From the NCBI GenBank assembly GCA_035649575.1, contig DASRJH010000156.1, forward strand, positions 1 to 48,316: DNA of 48,316 bases, written 5' to 3'. Source of the DNA: DASVAL01 sp035649575. GTDB taxonomy: Bacteria > Planctomycetota > UBA1135 > UBA2386. The position numbers and the translations under genes were made by a program. Of the stretch, positions 16,511 to 24,155 are shown one piece after another. The stretch's first letter is position 1. Each line of letters begins with the position of its first letter. The notes below the pieces were generated by a model. The model saw only the letters and a list, made by a program, of their open reading frames with translations, did not search any database and had not been told where the DNA came from.

Positions 16511-18046
16511 ATGCAAAGTATAAGCCGCTACAAGGGCCAGATGCGACACCTACCGAAGGCCATGGAGTTCGCGCCCGCGCTGCCAGCCACCGGCAGCTTC
16601 CGCCCCGAGCCGTTCCACGCGCTGTTGCTGAACCCGTTCTATCGCAAGGACCGGAACGCGAGCTTCGGCAAGCACGTGCTGACTCCCTCGCTCGCGCTCA
16701 CGAGCATCGCGGGGGCCACACCTTCACCCTGGCAGGTCAGCTACTGGGACGAGAACCTGCTGCAGGGGCCGCCGCCAGTCGATCCGTTCCCGCAGGTCGT
16801 CGGCATCACGGTGCACCTGACCTTCGCGGCGCGCGCCTACGAGCTCGCGGCGTTCTATCGCGCTCACGGCGCGCGCGTCGTGCTCGGCGGTCTGCACGTG
16901 CTGTCGTGCCCCGGCGAAGCACGACCCCATGCCGACGCGCTCGTCCTCGGCGAAGGCGTGCAGTTGTGGCCGCGCATCCTGCGCGACGTCGAGTGCTCTG
17001 CACTGCAGCCCGAGTATCGCGGTTCGTATCGCGAGCCGCCCTACGCGACCGACCCGACGCCCGCGCGTTCCATCCTGCCGCGAGCGTCGTTCCTCACGAC
17101 GACGAGCCTGATCGCGACGCGCGGTTGTCACAACCGGTGCGGCTTCTGCTACCTGTCGACGGAAGGACTGCGCATCCCGTATCAGATGCGCGCACCCGAA
17201 CAGATCGCCGCCGAGTTCGCCGCGGATCGGCAACCCTACGCGGTGTTCATCGACAACAACCTCGGCTCGCGACCCGAGTATCTGCGGCGACTCTGCGCCG
17301 CGCTGCGTCCGTTGCGCAAGATCTGGAGCGCCGCGGTCTCGATCGACGTGACCGAAGATCCGTCGCTGATCTGCGAGATGGCGCTCGCCGGATGCACGGG
17401 CGTGTTCGTCGGTTTCGAGTCGCTCGATGCAGACAACCTGACCGCGGCGCGCAAGAAGTCCCCACGCCCCGACGACTACCGCCGCCGTGTGCGCATCTTT
17501 CACGACTGTGGCATCCAGGTGAACGGCAGCTTCGTGCTCGGTTTCGACCAGGACGGCCCCGATGTGTTCCACCGCACGGCGGAGTGGGTCGAGCAGAACC
17601 GGCTCGAGTGCGCGACGTTCCACATCCTGACTCCATACCCCGGGACACCGATGTTCGCGCAGATGGAGCGCGAGGGGCGCATCCTGCACCGCGACTGGTC
17701 GCGCTACGACACGGGGCACGTGGTCTTCCGGCCGGCTCGCATGAGCGCGGAGCAGCTGCAGAGCGGCTACGAGTGGTTGTATCGCACGCTGTTCTCGTTC
17801 CGTTCGATCTGGCGCCGGCGCCCCGAGGACTGGCGCGCGGTCCCTGCGTATCTCGCGATGAGCCTGCTCTACAAGAAGTCGAACTGGCTGTGGCCGTTCC
17901 TGATCCGACACCGATTGGTCGCAGGCTTCTGGCGTCCGTTGGTCGAGCTGACGCGCTGGCGGCATCTGCGGTTTCGCCAGCGGCTCGCGACGTTGGGCGT
18001 CGGCCCGGGCTTGCGCGGCGCGTCGGTCGTGTCCGCCGGAGTGTGA
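16511..18046 (+). CDS. B12-binding-domain radical SAM enzyme
   Basis: A 511-aa protein starting at ATG 16511; ATG 16541, preceded by AAGGG, is an alternative. Residues about 35-180 form a cobalamin-binding-like Rossmann domain (HALLLNPFYRKDRNASFG, VVGITVHLTF, ARVVLGGLHVLSC). The radical SAM domain at about 195-430 has the 4Fe-4S motif CHNRCGFC (Cys206, Cys210, Cys213), then FIDNNLGSRPEYL, GVFVGFESLD and TPYPGTPMF. Members of this superfamily methylate, rearrange or crosslink unactivated carbons (for example in hopanoid, pigment or natural-product pathways). The substrate cannot be read from the sequence and no biosynthetic partner is adjacent. TAGACT ends only six bases before the ATG, so a near-leaderless transcript is possible. 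Confidence 0.87.
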   Translation: MQSISRYKGQMRHLPKAMEFAPALPATGSFRPEPFHALLLNPFYRKDRNASFGKHVLTPSLALTSIAGATPSPWQVSYWDENLLQGPPPVDPFPQVVGITVHLTFAARAYELAAFYRAHGARVVLGGLHVLSCPGEARPHADALVLGEGVQLWPRILRDVECSALQPEYRGSYREPPYATDPTPARSILPRASFLTTTSLIATRGCHNRCGFCYLSTEGLRIPYQMRAPEQIAAEFAADRQPYAVFIDNNLGSRPEYLRRLCAALRPLRKIWSAAVSIDVTEDPSLICEMALAGCTGVFVGFESLDADNLTAARKKSPRPDDYRRRVRIFHDCGIQVNGSFVLGFDQDGPDVFHRTAEWVEQNRLECATFHILTPYPGTPMFAQMEREGRILHRDWSRYDTGHVVFRPARMSAEQLQSGYEWLYRTLFSFRSIWRRRPEDWRAVPAYLAMSLLYKKSNWLWPFLIRHRLVAGFWRPLVELTRWRHLRFRQRLATLGVGPGLRGASVVSAGV

Positions 18047-18047
18047 A

Positions 18048-18068
18048 CGCGCCGGGTGTTACGGCGCG
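18048..18068. terminator. Hairpin between convergent genes
   Basis: CGCGCC (18048-18053) and GGCGCG (18063-18068) pair around a nine-base loop, covering the stop of the minus-strand gene and lying just after the plus-strand stop. It may work as a bidirectional terminator, although there is no T-run. Confidence 0.35.
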
Positions 18069-19363
18069 CGACGCGTCTTGCCCGTCCTGGTGCCCTTGCG
18101 CCGCGTACCGGTCTTCTTCTTTGGCGGTGACGGTGGTGTTGCCGTGTCGCCTTCCGTGGCTGGCGGTGGCGCTTCTGCCGCCGTCTCGTCGCCGGCCTCG
18201 GCCGGTGTTGGCACCCTGCGCGTGCCGCGCTTCCGAGTCTTCGCTGCCGGGTCGCCGTCGAGCCAGGCCGGCAGGTCGTCCTGGGGCTTCTTGCCGCTCG
18301 TGGCGCTCTCTGCCGTTGGTTGTGCCGCCTCGTCGCCGGCCTCGGCCGGTGTTGGCACCCTGCGCGTGCCGCGCTTCCGTGTCTTCGCTGCCGGCTCCTC
18401 GTCGAGCCAGGCCGGCAGGTCGTCCTTGGCCCCCTTGCCGCTGCCGGCCTTCTTCGCCGTCGATGGCGGTTGTGCTTCCGCGGCCTCGGCCGGCGTTGGC
18501 ACCCTGCGCGTGGTCCCCTTCTGCTTCTTCGCGCCTGCCGGCGCGGACGCGGCAGCGCCCGTCTCGTCCTGGATCCAGGGCGGCATCAGCTCCGGCGGCG
18601 GCTCGTCGAGCCAGTCGGGCAGCTTCAAGGTGGACACGACCGAGGCCTTCTTGCCAGCGGCCGCCTTGCCCGTGGCCTTGCGCGGTGCGGGGGCCGGCCC
18701 GCCGATGGACAGCGGATTCCGCATCCATGCTTGCACGAACGGGCGCAGCTCCGGGGCCGGCGCGGCGGCGAAGGCGACCGTCTGGTAGCTGCCGGGCAGC
18801 GCCGACACCACCCTGTTGAGATCCGGTTCGAAGCCCTTGTCGATCATCTGGTCGACGTCGTCGATCACGGCGATCTCGATGGCGCCGAGTTTCACTGCCT
18901 TTTCGCGCATGAGATCGAGCAACCGCCGCGGCGTCGTGATCAGGATCTCGATGCCGTTGCGCAGCTGCCGATCCTGCTGGGTCCACCCGCTGTTGCTGCT
19001 GCTGACGAGGAAGCGCAGCGACACGTGTCGGCCGTAACCCTCGAGCGAGAGGCCGATCGCGTCGGCTTCTTCGCGGTCCGCGGTCAGCACGAGCGCGCGC
19101 GGTTCCTTGGGCTGGGCCGGTACCACGGGATCGCTGAGCCGGTGCAGCATCGGCACGAGGTAGGCGGCCGTTCGCTCCGACCCGGCCGACGAAATCAGCA
19201 GCAGGTCGCGGCCGTGCAGGAATAGCGAGATGGCGCGCTGCTGGAACGCAGTCGGTTCGCCGAGCCCGCTTTCGTCCAGGGCGCGGCAGACGGGCTCGCT
19301 GAGCCCCAGATCGGTGAACGTCGGCAAGGACCGGCAGGATAGCGCGCGGTGAAACCGCTTCAC
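18059..19363 (-). CDS. Degenerate DEAD-box half-helicase with repetitive C-terminal tail
   Basis: A 434-aa protein, GTG start at 19363 with no clear ribosome-binding site. Residues about 17-225 follow the first RecA-like domain of DEAD-box helicases: Q-motif region FTDLGLSEPVCRALDESGL, then TAFQQRAI, a motif I position reading AGSERTAAY (expected AGTGKT), TPRRLLDLM (expected TPGRLLD) and VIDDVDQMID where DEAD is expected. The second RecA domain is absent. Residues 245-434 are a low-complexity tail with three copies of RRVPTPAEA and repeated LPAWLD/LPDWLD motifs separated by basic KTRKRG stretches, ending in a Lys/Arg-rich segment. ATP hydrolysis looks lost; an RNA-binding or scaffold role is inferred. 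A remnant of a full helicase is the alternative. Confidence 0.75.
   Translation of the reverse strand: MKRFHRALSCRSLPTFTDLGLSEPVCRALDESGLGEPTAFQQRAISLFLHGRDLLLISSAGSERTAAYLVPMLHRLSDPVVPAQPKEPRALVLTADREEADAIGLSLEGYGRHVSLRFLVSSSNSGWTQQDRQLRNGIEILITTPRRLLDLMREKAVKLGAIEIAVIDDVDQMIDKGFEPDLNRVVSALPGSYQTVAFAAAPAPELRPFVQAWMRNPLSIGGPAPAPRKATGKAAAGKKASVVSTLKLPDWLDEPPPELMPPWIQDETGAAASAPAGAKKQKGTTRRVPTPAEAAEAQPPSTAKKAGSGKGAKDDLPAWLDEEPAAKTRKRGTRRVPTPAEAGDEAAQPTAESATSGKKPQDDLPAWLDGDPAAKTRKRGTRRVPTPAEAGDETAAEAPPPATEGDTATPPSPPKKKTGTRRKGTRTGKTRRAP
18186..18426. repeat. Direct repeat, period 144 bp, in the pseudo-helicase tail
   Basis: Two ~97-bp units (18186-18282 and 18330-18426) are nearly identical, beginning TCGTCGCCGGCCTCGGCCGG. 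A third, partial and diverged unit starts near 18477. In protein each unit encodes LPAWLD-x-x-PAAKTRKRGTR and then RVPTPAEAGDE. High identity at DNA level suggests recent unit duplication. Confidence 0.85.
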
Positions 19364-19394
19364 GCAATTCGAAGCCGCGTCGCGAAGAGGCCTG

Positions 19395-20522
19395 TCACAG
19401 GATGTGCATCTGGAGAGGATTGGCGACGATGATGCCGTTCGTGTCGACGACGGCGGCCTGGAAGAACAAGTCTGACGGCAGACCCGGCGGCAACACCAAG
19501 GAAAGCGTCCAAGTGCCGGCCGGAGTCGTCACGAACCCGAACAGGTCGGGCGCCCACAGTGGGAGGATCTGGATCTGACAGGCCGGGCTCGGGAACGGAA
19601 CACTCGCGTTGCTGGAGCCGATCCCGAGCACGCCGATGGTCAACGGCGCGAGAATCAAGTTCAGCTGCACCGTTTGATTCGGGCTCGGCACACCCGAGCC
19701 GGTGAGCAGTGGGATCGTCCCTGCAGACGCGTCGCAACCCCAGCCGTAGGTGCGGAAGAAGGGTTGCGTGAGGGGAGAGGGGATGAACGCCATCCCCTTG
19801 ACGGGGCCGTAGCCCCACGTGCCGAGCTGCCGCACGACACCGTTGGTGTTCGTCACGATGCGGTTGTCGTAGAGGTCGGCCACGAGCAGATTGCCGCCAA
19901 CCCACGGCGTGACCGAGAGCACTTCCTGGGTGTCGAAGCCACTCAGTGTGATCGGCGTGATGGTGTTCGTGAAGGTGTCGATGCGCTCGAAGATCTCGTG
20001 GATGTTGGGCACGCCGAGCCCCGACAAGTGGTAGAGGTAGCCGTCCGCCCCGAAAGCGATCGCTTCGCCGTCGCTGCCGTTGCCGAGTGCCATCACGAAG
20101 GTGGTTGCCGCGGTGTTCAGATCGACCGTGTAGAGGGTTTCGGGAACCGTGGCCCCGTCGCCGGTCACCGCGAAACACACGCCATCGACGCGGATTGCAA
20201 GCGCCGCGAAGTTGTCGCCGAGCGGGCCGATGATGGTCGCGATTCCGGTTGCCGGGTCGATCTGCGCAAGTCTCCTGATGGTCTGCGAGCCGCTCACGCG
20301 CACGATCGCGTAGAGCAATCCAGTCGCGGGATTGAGCGACAGACCGGTGCAGCTCAGCACGTTGAGCGAGCCGGTCGTGACCATCGGCACGAACGACAGC
20401 GTGGCTCCGGTCAACGGGTCCACGCGGCGCAGCTCGCCGGACGTGCTGGTGACGGTGTAGAGATGATCCCCCTGGGCGGGAATCGCGCTGGCAAACAGGA
20501 ACGCAAGAAGAGTGGTTCGCAT
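19395..20522 (-). CDS. Secreted propeller-like protein with C-terminal beta-sandwich
   Basis: A 375-aa protein with a signal peptide (MRTTLLAFLFASAIPA, then QGDHLY); AAGG lies nine bases ahead of the ATG. Residues about 18-270 contain repeated blades: LYTVTSTSGELRRVDPLTGA, LSLNPATGLLYAIVRV, LAQIDPATGIATIIGPLG, LYTVDLNTAATTF and FGADGYLYHLSGLG, which match the (L/I)Y-x-V-D-P-x-TG blade pattern of NHL/YncE-like beta-propellers. The last 100 residues are a separate sandwich ending VVDTNGIIVANPLQMHIL, of the kind found in other exported proteins here. No catalytic site is visible; ligand binding or a surface role is likely but unproven. Confidence 0.72.
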   Translation of the reverse strand: MRTTLLAFLFASAIPAQGDHLYTVTSTSGELRRVDPLTGATLSFVPMVTTGSLNVLSCTGLSLNPATGLLYAIVRVSGSQTIRRLAQIDPATGIATIIGPLGDNFAALAIRVDGVCFAVTGDGATVPETLYTVDLNTAATTFVMALGNGSDGEAIAFGADGYLYHLSGLGVPNIHEIFERIDTFTNTITPITLSGFDTQEVLSVTPWVGGNLLVADLYDNRIVTNTNGVVRQLGTWGYGPVKGMAFIPSPLTQPFFRTYGWGCDASAGTIPLLTGSGVPSPNQTVQLNLILAPLTIGVLGIGSSNASVPFPSPACQIQILPLWAPDLFGFVTTPAGTWTLSLVLPPGLPSDLFFQAAVVDTNGIIVANPLQMHIL

Positions 20523-20749
20523 GGTGGTACCTTGGGCACCTGCAGCATAGCCACGAGATCCGGGAGCGTGCCTCCTTCGGTGCGCTCTGGCGCAACCGCG
20601 ACCACGTGCGAACCATGCACGAGAGCTGACGGCGTCGCAGCATCACATGGCTCGCTCTCTCGGCGAACAGGCCTCGACGCGCCGCCGCGGGGCTGGCTGC
20701 GTGTTTCGCCGTTGTTGTTTCCCCGCGTTGCGGCGTCCCAGCATCACTC

Positions 20750-20778
20750 GAGCAAGCCGCCCTTCGGGCGGGTTGCTC
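20750..20778 (-). terminator. Strong hairpin overlapping the stop codon
   Basis: Arms of 13 bases (GAGCAAGCCGCCC at 20750-20762 and GGGCGGGTTGCTC at 20766-20778) pair with one mismatch around a three-base loop. The 3' gene end lies inside it: the TGA of the minus-strand gene is 20777-20779. There is no T-run, so it may act as an mRNA-stabilising or Rho-assisted terminator. Confidence 0.5.
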
Positions 20779-21844
20779 AGTACTTGCGCGGATCGACGAC
20801 GGGACGCGATCCACCTGCGGCCGGCATGCTCCAGCCCCATCCCCACTCGCTGCCCGCAGCCGCGGCGGCGATCTGGATGGTCTTCACCATCTCCTTCGCC
20901 TCTGCGCACTCGGGATCGAACTTCAGGATGCGGTTGGCCCATTCCATCGCGTTCTTGTAGTCGCTCTGCACGGTCAGCATGTTCGCGGCGTGAAGCGCGG
21001 TGCGGATGCCGTGGTCGTGGAACTTCTGGCTCAATGCGCCCGCTTCGTTCGCGAGCATCGTGTCCTCGCCAGCACCCTCGATGACCGCCTGCAGCTTGGT
21101 CCAGCCGGCCTTGTAGGCGTCGATCGCCTTCTCGCAGAGGTTGGTCGACGCGACGGTCGTGCGCGACTTGGTGATCGCTTCGCGCGACAGCTTGTCGCCC
21201 TTTGCGAGCTGCTCGCGGACGGTGCCCAGCGACTTCTTCATCTTGTCGCGCGACGCGCCATCGAGCTTGGCCTGCCTCGCGGTTTCGCGCTCGTTGGCCA
21301 CGCGTTCGTCGAGCGCAGCGACTTCGCCCGCGAGCGCATCCAACTGTTCCTCGGTGCGCTGATCGGCAAGTCGCGTCGACAGCAGCTTCAGGCAGTGGCG
21401 GGCCTCCGCGATCCGGTTTTGTGCGACCGCTTCCTTGGTCATGGCCTCGAGTGCGTCGGCAGCCCACTTGCGGACTTCGGCGCGCTTGGCTTCCTGTTGC
21501 GTCGCGTCCTTGACCGACTCGACGGCCGCGCGTGCCTCGCTGCCGGCTTGCGTCAGCAGGCGCAGCTCCCCCGCCCTCTTCGCCAGCGCGAAGTGACCGT
21601 CGAAATCGTTCGCCGCCTTCGCCGCCTGCTCGATCCGGAATTGCGAGAGCGGCACGAAGTCGGTCAGCTTGCGAGTGACCGTCATGTTGCCGCCGAGGAT
21701 CATGACCTTGAGCTTGGCGCTCTCGCCCTTGAGTTCGAGCACCTGCGCGGTCACGGACTCACCGTCGACCTCGTTCAGAGTGAGCGTCTTCGGTTCTTGC
21801 GGCAGGAAAGCGAGCAGCGAAACGAACAACAGGCCTGTCTTCAC
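20777..21844 (-). CDS. Exported helical (TPR-like) protein of unknown function
   Basis: A 355-aa protein. GTG at 21842-21844 is chosen because GAAGGA lies seven bases upstream and the signal peptide starts directly (VKTGLLFVSLLAFLPQEPK); an ATG 11 codons upstream lacks a ribosome-binding site. Residues about 20-75 form a short beta domain (TLTLNEVDGESVTAQVLELK, then AKLKVMI and a RKLTDFVPLSQFRIEQA helix start). The rest is long, charged helices with paired-helix repeats (about 75-330), probably TPR-like or coiled coil. The Gly/Ala-rich Trp-containing end (GSEWGWGWSMPAAGGSRP) is unusual. No enzymatic motif. Confidence 0.68.
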   Translation of the reverse strand: MKTGLLFVSLLAFLPQEPKTLTLNEVDGESVTAQVLELKGESAKLKVMILGGNMTVTRKLTDFVPLSQFRIEQAAKAANDFDGHFALAKRAGELRLLTQAGSEARAAVESVKDATQQEAKRAEVRKWAADALEAMTKEAVAQNRIAEARHCLKLLSTRLADQRTEEQLDALAGEVAALDERVANERETARQAKLDGASRDKMKKSLGTVREQLAKGDKLSREAITKSRTTVASTNLCEKAIDAYKAGWTKLQAVIEGAGEDTMLANEAGALSQKFHDHGIRTALHAANMLTVQSDYKNAMEWANRILKFDPECAEAKEMVKTIQIAAAAAGSEWGWGWSMPAAGGSRPVVDPRKY

Positions 21845-22047
21845 GTGTGATTCCTTCAAAGGGAGGGGGCTCGGCATGGTATCGGAGCCGCGGCCCTGGG
21901 CCAGTGGTTGATGGGCATGAGCGCCCGGCAGACGGGATCCGGACGTGGACGGGGCCTCGCGGCGAGGCAGGCGCAAAGCCCGCCCTGGTTGCCGCTCGTC
22001 GCGGTGGGGATAGTCCGGGTCCAACTTCGCCGGCCCCACGGACTCCG

Positions 22048-22248
22048 TCAATCGCCGTCAGCGTGTGCGCCGCTGCTTTCGCTGTGTCCTCCGCTGTCGA
22101 AGGGAGCATGATCGTCGAAGCAACCGGGAACCCCCTCGCCGTTGTCGCAGGAACGCCGCCCCGAACGCGAGCGACTGAGCGATCGCACGGTGTAGACCAG
22201 CAACGACAGCAAGGCGACGCCGACGGTGATCAGAAAGACGTCGAGCAT
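22048..22248 (-). CDS. Possible small single-pass membrane protein
   Basis: A 66-aa frame from ATG 22246-22248 begins MLDVFLITVGVALLSLLVYT (one transmembrane helix), continues with a basic juxtamembrane segment VRSLSRSRSGRR and ends in a polar, acidic tail containing CDNGEGVPGCFDDHAPFDSG and His residues. The clear topology signal (helix then Arg cluster) and a Cys/Asp/His tail support a real gene. The ribosome-binding site is weak and the gene is short. It lies between the helical protein and a lipoprotein on the same strand, so it could be part of one transcription unit. Confidence 0.45.
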   Translation of the reverse strand: MLDVFLITVGVALLSLLVYTVRSLSRSRSGRRSCDNGEGVPGCFDDHAPFDSGGHSESSGAHADGD

Positions 22249-22368
22249 GCAGGCACTCGAGGGTTGAAAGCGTGCCGGACAGCGAAGGGGATCCGCCATC
22301 GTCCGGCGCCCAGGGGGCTGCGCAAGGGGCCGCAGGGCATGCGCACCAGAGGCGCGCGCCCGACGCGT

Positions 22369-22917
22369 CTACGACGTCTCGATCTCGAGCGGCACGATGA
22401 TCGAAGCGGACAGCTGCACCTCGCGGCCTTGGGGCGGCGTTTCGCTGGTGGATTCCATCCAGTCCCGTGGGAACTCGATGAACGTGGCGTCGATGTCGAT
22501 CGCGATCTGCTTGTCGGTCACGCTGCGGACCATCCCCTTGACCATCCAGCCCTGATACTCCTTCTTGCCGACGCGCACGAAGTTCATGATGTCGTCGTTC
22601 GGGTATCGGTCCGGATTGTGCTCGCGGTAGTCGTTCTCGAGCGCACGATCGGACAGCTCGCCGGCCGTCTTCGCGTCGGTGAAGAAGCAAAAGCTCATGT
22701 CGGTGCCGTCACCCTGATCCGAGTCGAAGTCGAGCATCCACGCGCCACCGATGAACGACTGCAGCTTGGCGTGACATTTGTCGAACCGGAGCGTCTGACC
22801 GTCGACTTTGACCGTGATGGCTTTTCCCGCCGCTCTTGGCTTGCCGCCGTCGCCGCCGCACGCGGATGGCAGAAGGAGACACGGAACGAACAGAGCGGAC
22901 AGGAAGCGATTGCGCAT
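22369..22917 (-). CDS. Lipoprotein of unknown function
   Basis: A 182-aa protein. ATG 22915-22917 is followed by a signal with lipobox LPSACGGDGG, so lipidation at Cys about 20 is likely. The mature part contains ITVKVDGQTLRFDKCHAKLQ, WMLDFDSDQGDGTDMSFCFF and WMVKGMVRSVTDKQIAID, a beta-rich pattern. A pair of Cys (KCHA and FCFF) may form a disulfide. I do not recognise the family. Upstream in-frame codons would antisense the PPK2 end and are not used. Confidence 0.65.
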   Translation of the reverse strand: MRNRFLSALFVPCLLLPSACGGDGGKPRAAGKAITVKVDGQTLRFDKCHAKLQSFIGGAWMLDFDSDQGDGTDMSFCFFTDAKTAGELSDRALENDYREHNPDRYPNDDIMNFVRVGKKEYQGWMVKGMVRSVTDKQIAIDIDATFIEFPRDWMESTSETPPQGREVQLSASIIVPLEIETS

Positions 22918-23063
22918 GATTGCGGGCCTCGGATCGCTGGCCGACTTCCGGCCAGCCGGCCCCACAGATCGGCAGCGCGACCGCTGCTGCTTGACCAGAT
23001 CGGCTCGTGCGCCGCGTTTCCGGCGCGAACGGCGCGTTCGCACCCGCAGCGGGGGCCGCCCGC

Positions 23064-23879
23064 TCAGGGGACTCGCAGGCCTTCGATGCCAGGGTCGCCC
23101 GGCGGCAGCCGCAGATCGAGCGCCGACAGCGTCTCGACGAGGATCTCGCTGACCACCAGATCGCGGAACCAGTTGCGATCGGCCGGGATCACGAACCACG
23201 GCGCGGCTTTCGTGCTCGTCGCGGCGAGCGCGTCCTCGTAGGCCACCCGGTAATCGTCCCAGCGCGCGCGTTCGTCGAGGTCGCGCGAGTTCCACTTCCA
23301 CCGCTTCTTCGGGTCGTCGATTCGTTCCTGCAGCCGCTGCCGTTGCTCGTCCTTGCTGATGTGCAGGAAGAACTTGCGGATCGTCGTGCCCTCGTCGGTC
23401 AACATCGCTTCGAACGCGGCGATGTGTTCGTATCGCGCGCGCCAGCAGCGCTCGTCGCAGAGTTCGTGCACGCGCGCGACGAGCACGTCTTCGTAGTGGC
23501 TGCGATTCCAGATCGCGATCTCGCCGCGGGCCGGCGCGTGCGGATGGACGCGCCACAGGAAGTCGTGCGCGAGTTCTGTGGCACTCGGTTGCTTGAAGCA
23601 GGTGACCTTGACGCCTTGCGGGTTCACGCCGTCGAAGACGTTGCGGATCGTGCCGTCCTTGCCGCCGGCATCCATCGCCTGCAGCACGACGAGCACGCGA
23701 TGCTGGCCTTGTGCGAAGAGCGCTTCCTGCAGTGCCTCGAGACGCTCGTTGAGTCTCGCGAGGGCCGCGCGGCCCGCTTCCTTGTCGCCATCGAAGCCCG
23801 GGGTGCCGCGCGGGTCGTGATCCTTCAGGCGTAGCTTCTCACCGGGATCGACGAAGAAACGCTCCGACGCGCTGGCCAT
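23064..23879 (-). CDS. ppk2: Polyphosphate kinase 2 family (polyphosphate:nucleotide phosphotransferase)
   Basis: A 271-aa protein that matches the single-domain PPK2 length. Start ATG 23877-23879 (MASASERFFVDPG); longer in-frame starts add a Cys/Arg-rich segment of low likelihood. Conserved motifs: Walker A MDAGGKDGTIRNVFDGVNPQ (about 67-86), Walker B-like IAIWNRSHYEDVLVARVHE (about 120-138), and lid-module motifs DDPKKRWKWNSRDLDERARW (about 190-209). It transfers phosphate between inorganic polyphosphate and nucleoside phosphates; whether it prefers NMP or NDP cannot be assigned from sequence alone. Cytoplasmic. The polyphosphate link with the nearby PhoX phosphatase suggests phosphorus management, although they are not co-transcribed. 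Confidence 0.9.
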   Translation of the reverse strand: MASASERFFVDPGEKLRLKDHDPRGTPGFDGDKEAGRAALARLNERLEALQEALFAQGQHRVLVVLQAMDAGGKDGTIRNVFDGVNPQGVKVTCFKQPSATELAHDFLWRVHPHAPARGEIAIWNRSHYEDVLVARVHELCDERCWRARYEHIAAFEAMLTDEGTTIRKFFLHISKDEQRQRLQERIDDPKKRWKWNSRDLDERARWDDYRVAYEDALAATSTKAAPWFVIPADRNWFRDLVVSEILVETLSALDLRLPPGDPGIEGLRVP

Positions 23880-24057
23880 GTCCCCGACGGTAACCGCACG
23901 ACGTTGGCATGCCGCCGGTTCGTCCCGAGAACATCGGGTGAACGCCGCGTGAAGCGCCTCGCATGCGCGCCGGGGCAACATGCCGCTTGCGCGGGGCTTT
24001 CTGCCGGCGCCGAGGAGAGAACGGGCGCGCTGCTGCGACTCGGAGGACCGGCGAATC

Positions 24058-24066
24058 TGCTAGGAT
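24058..24066 (+). promoter_or_regulatory. Putative extended -10 promoter element
   Basis: TGCTAGGAT, inside the 12-mer CTGCTAGGATGA also present at 14720-14731, lies 90 bases upstream of the secreted-protein ATG at 24156. It matches an extended -10. A -35 is not obvious. Confidence 0.35.
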
Positions 24067-24155
24067 GATTGGCACCGGGATTGCGTTCCAAGGGGTCCGA
24101 AGGTGGCACCCGCGCTCTCCCTGCTGCGTTTCTCGTTCTCCACGAGGTGTAATCC

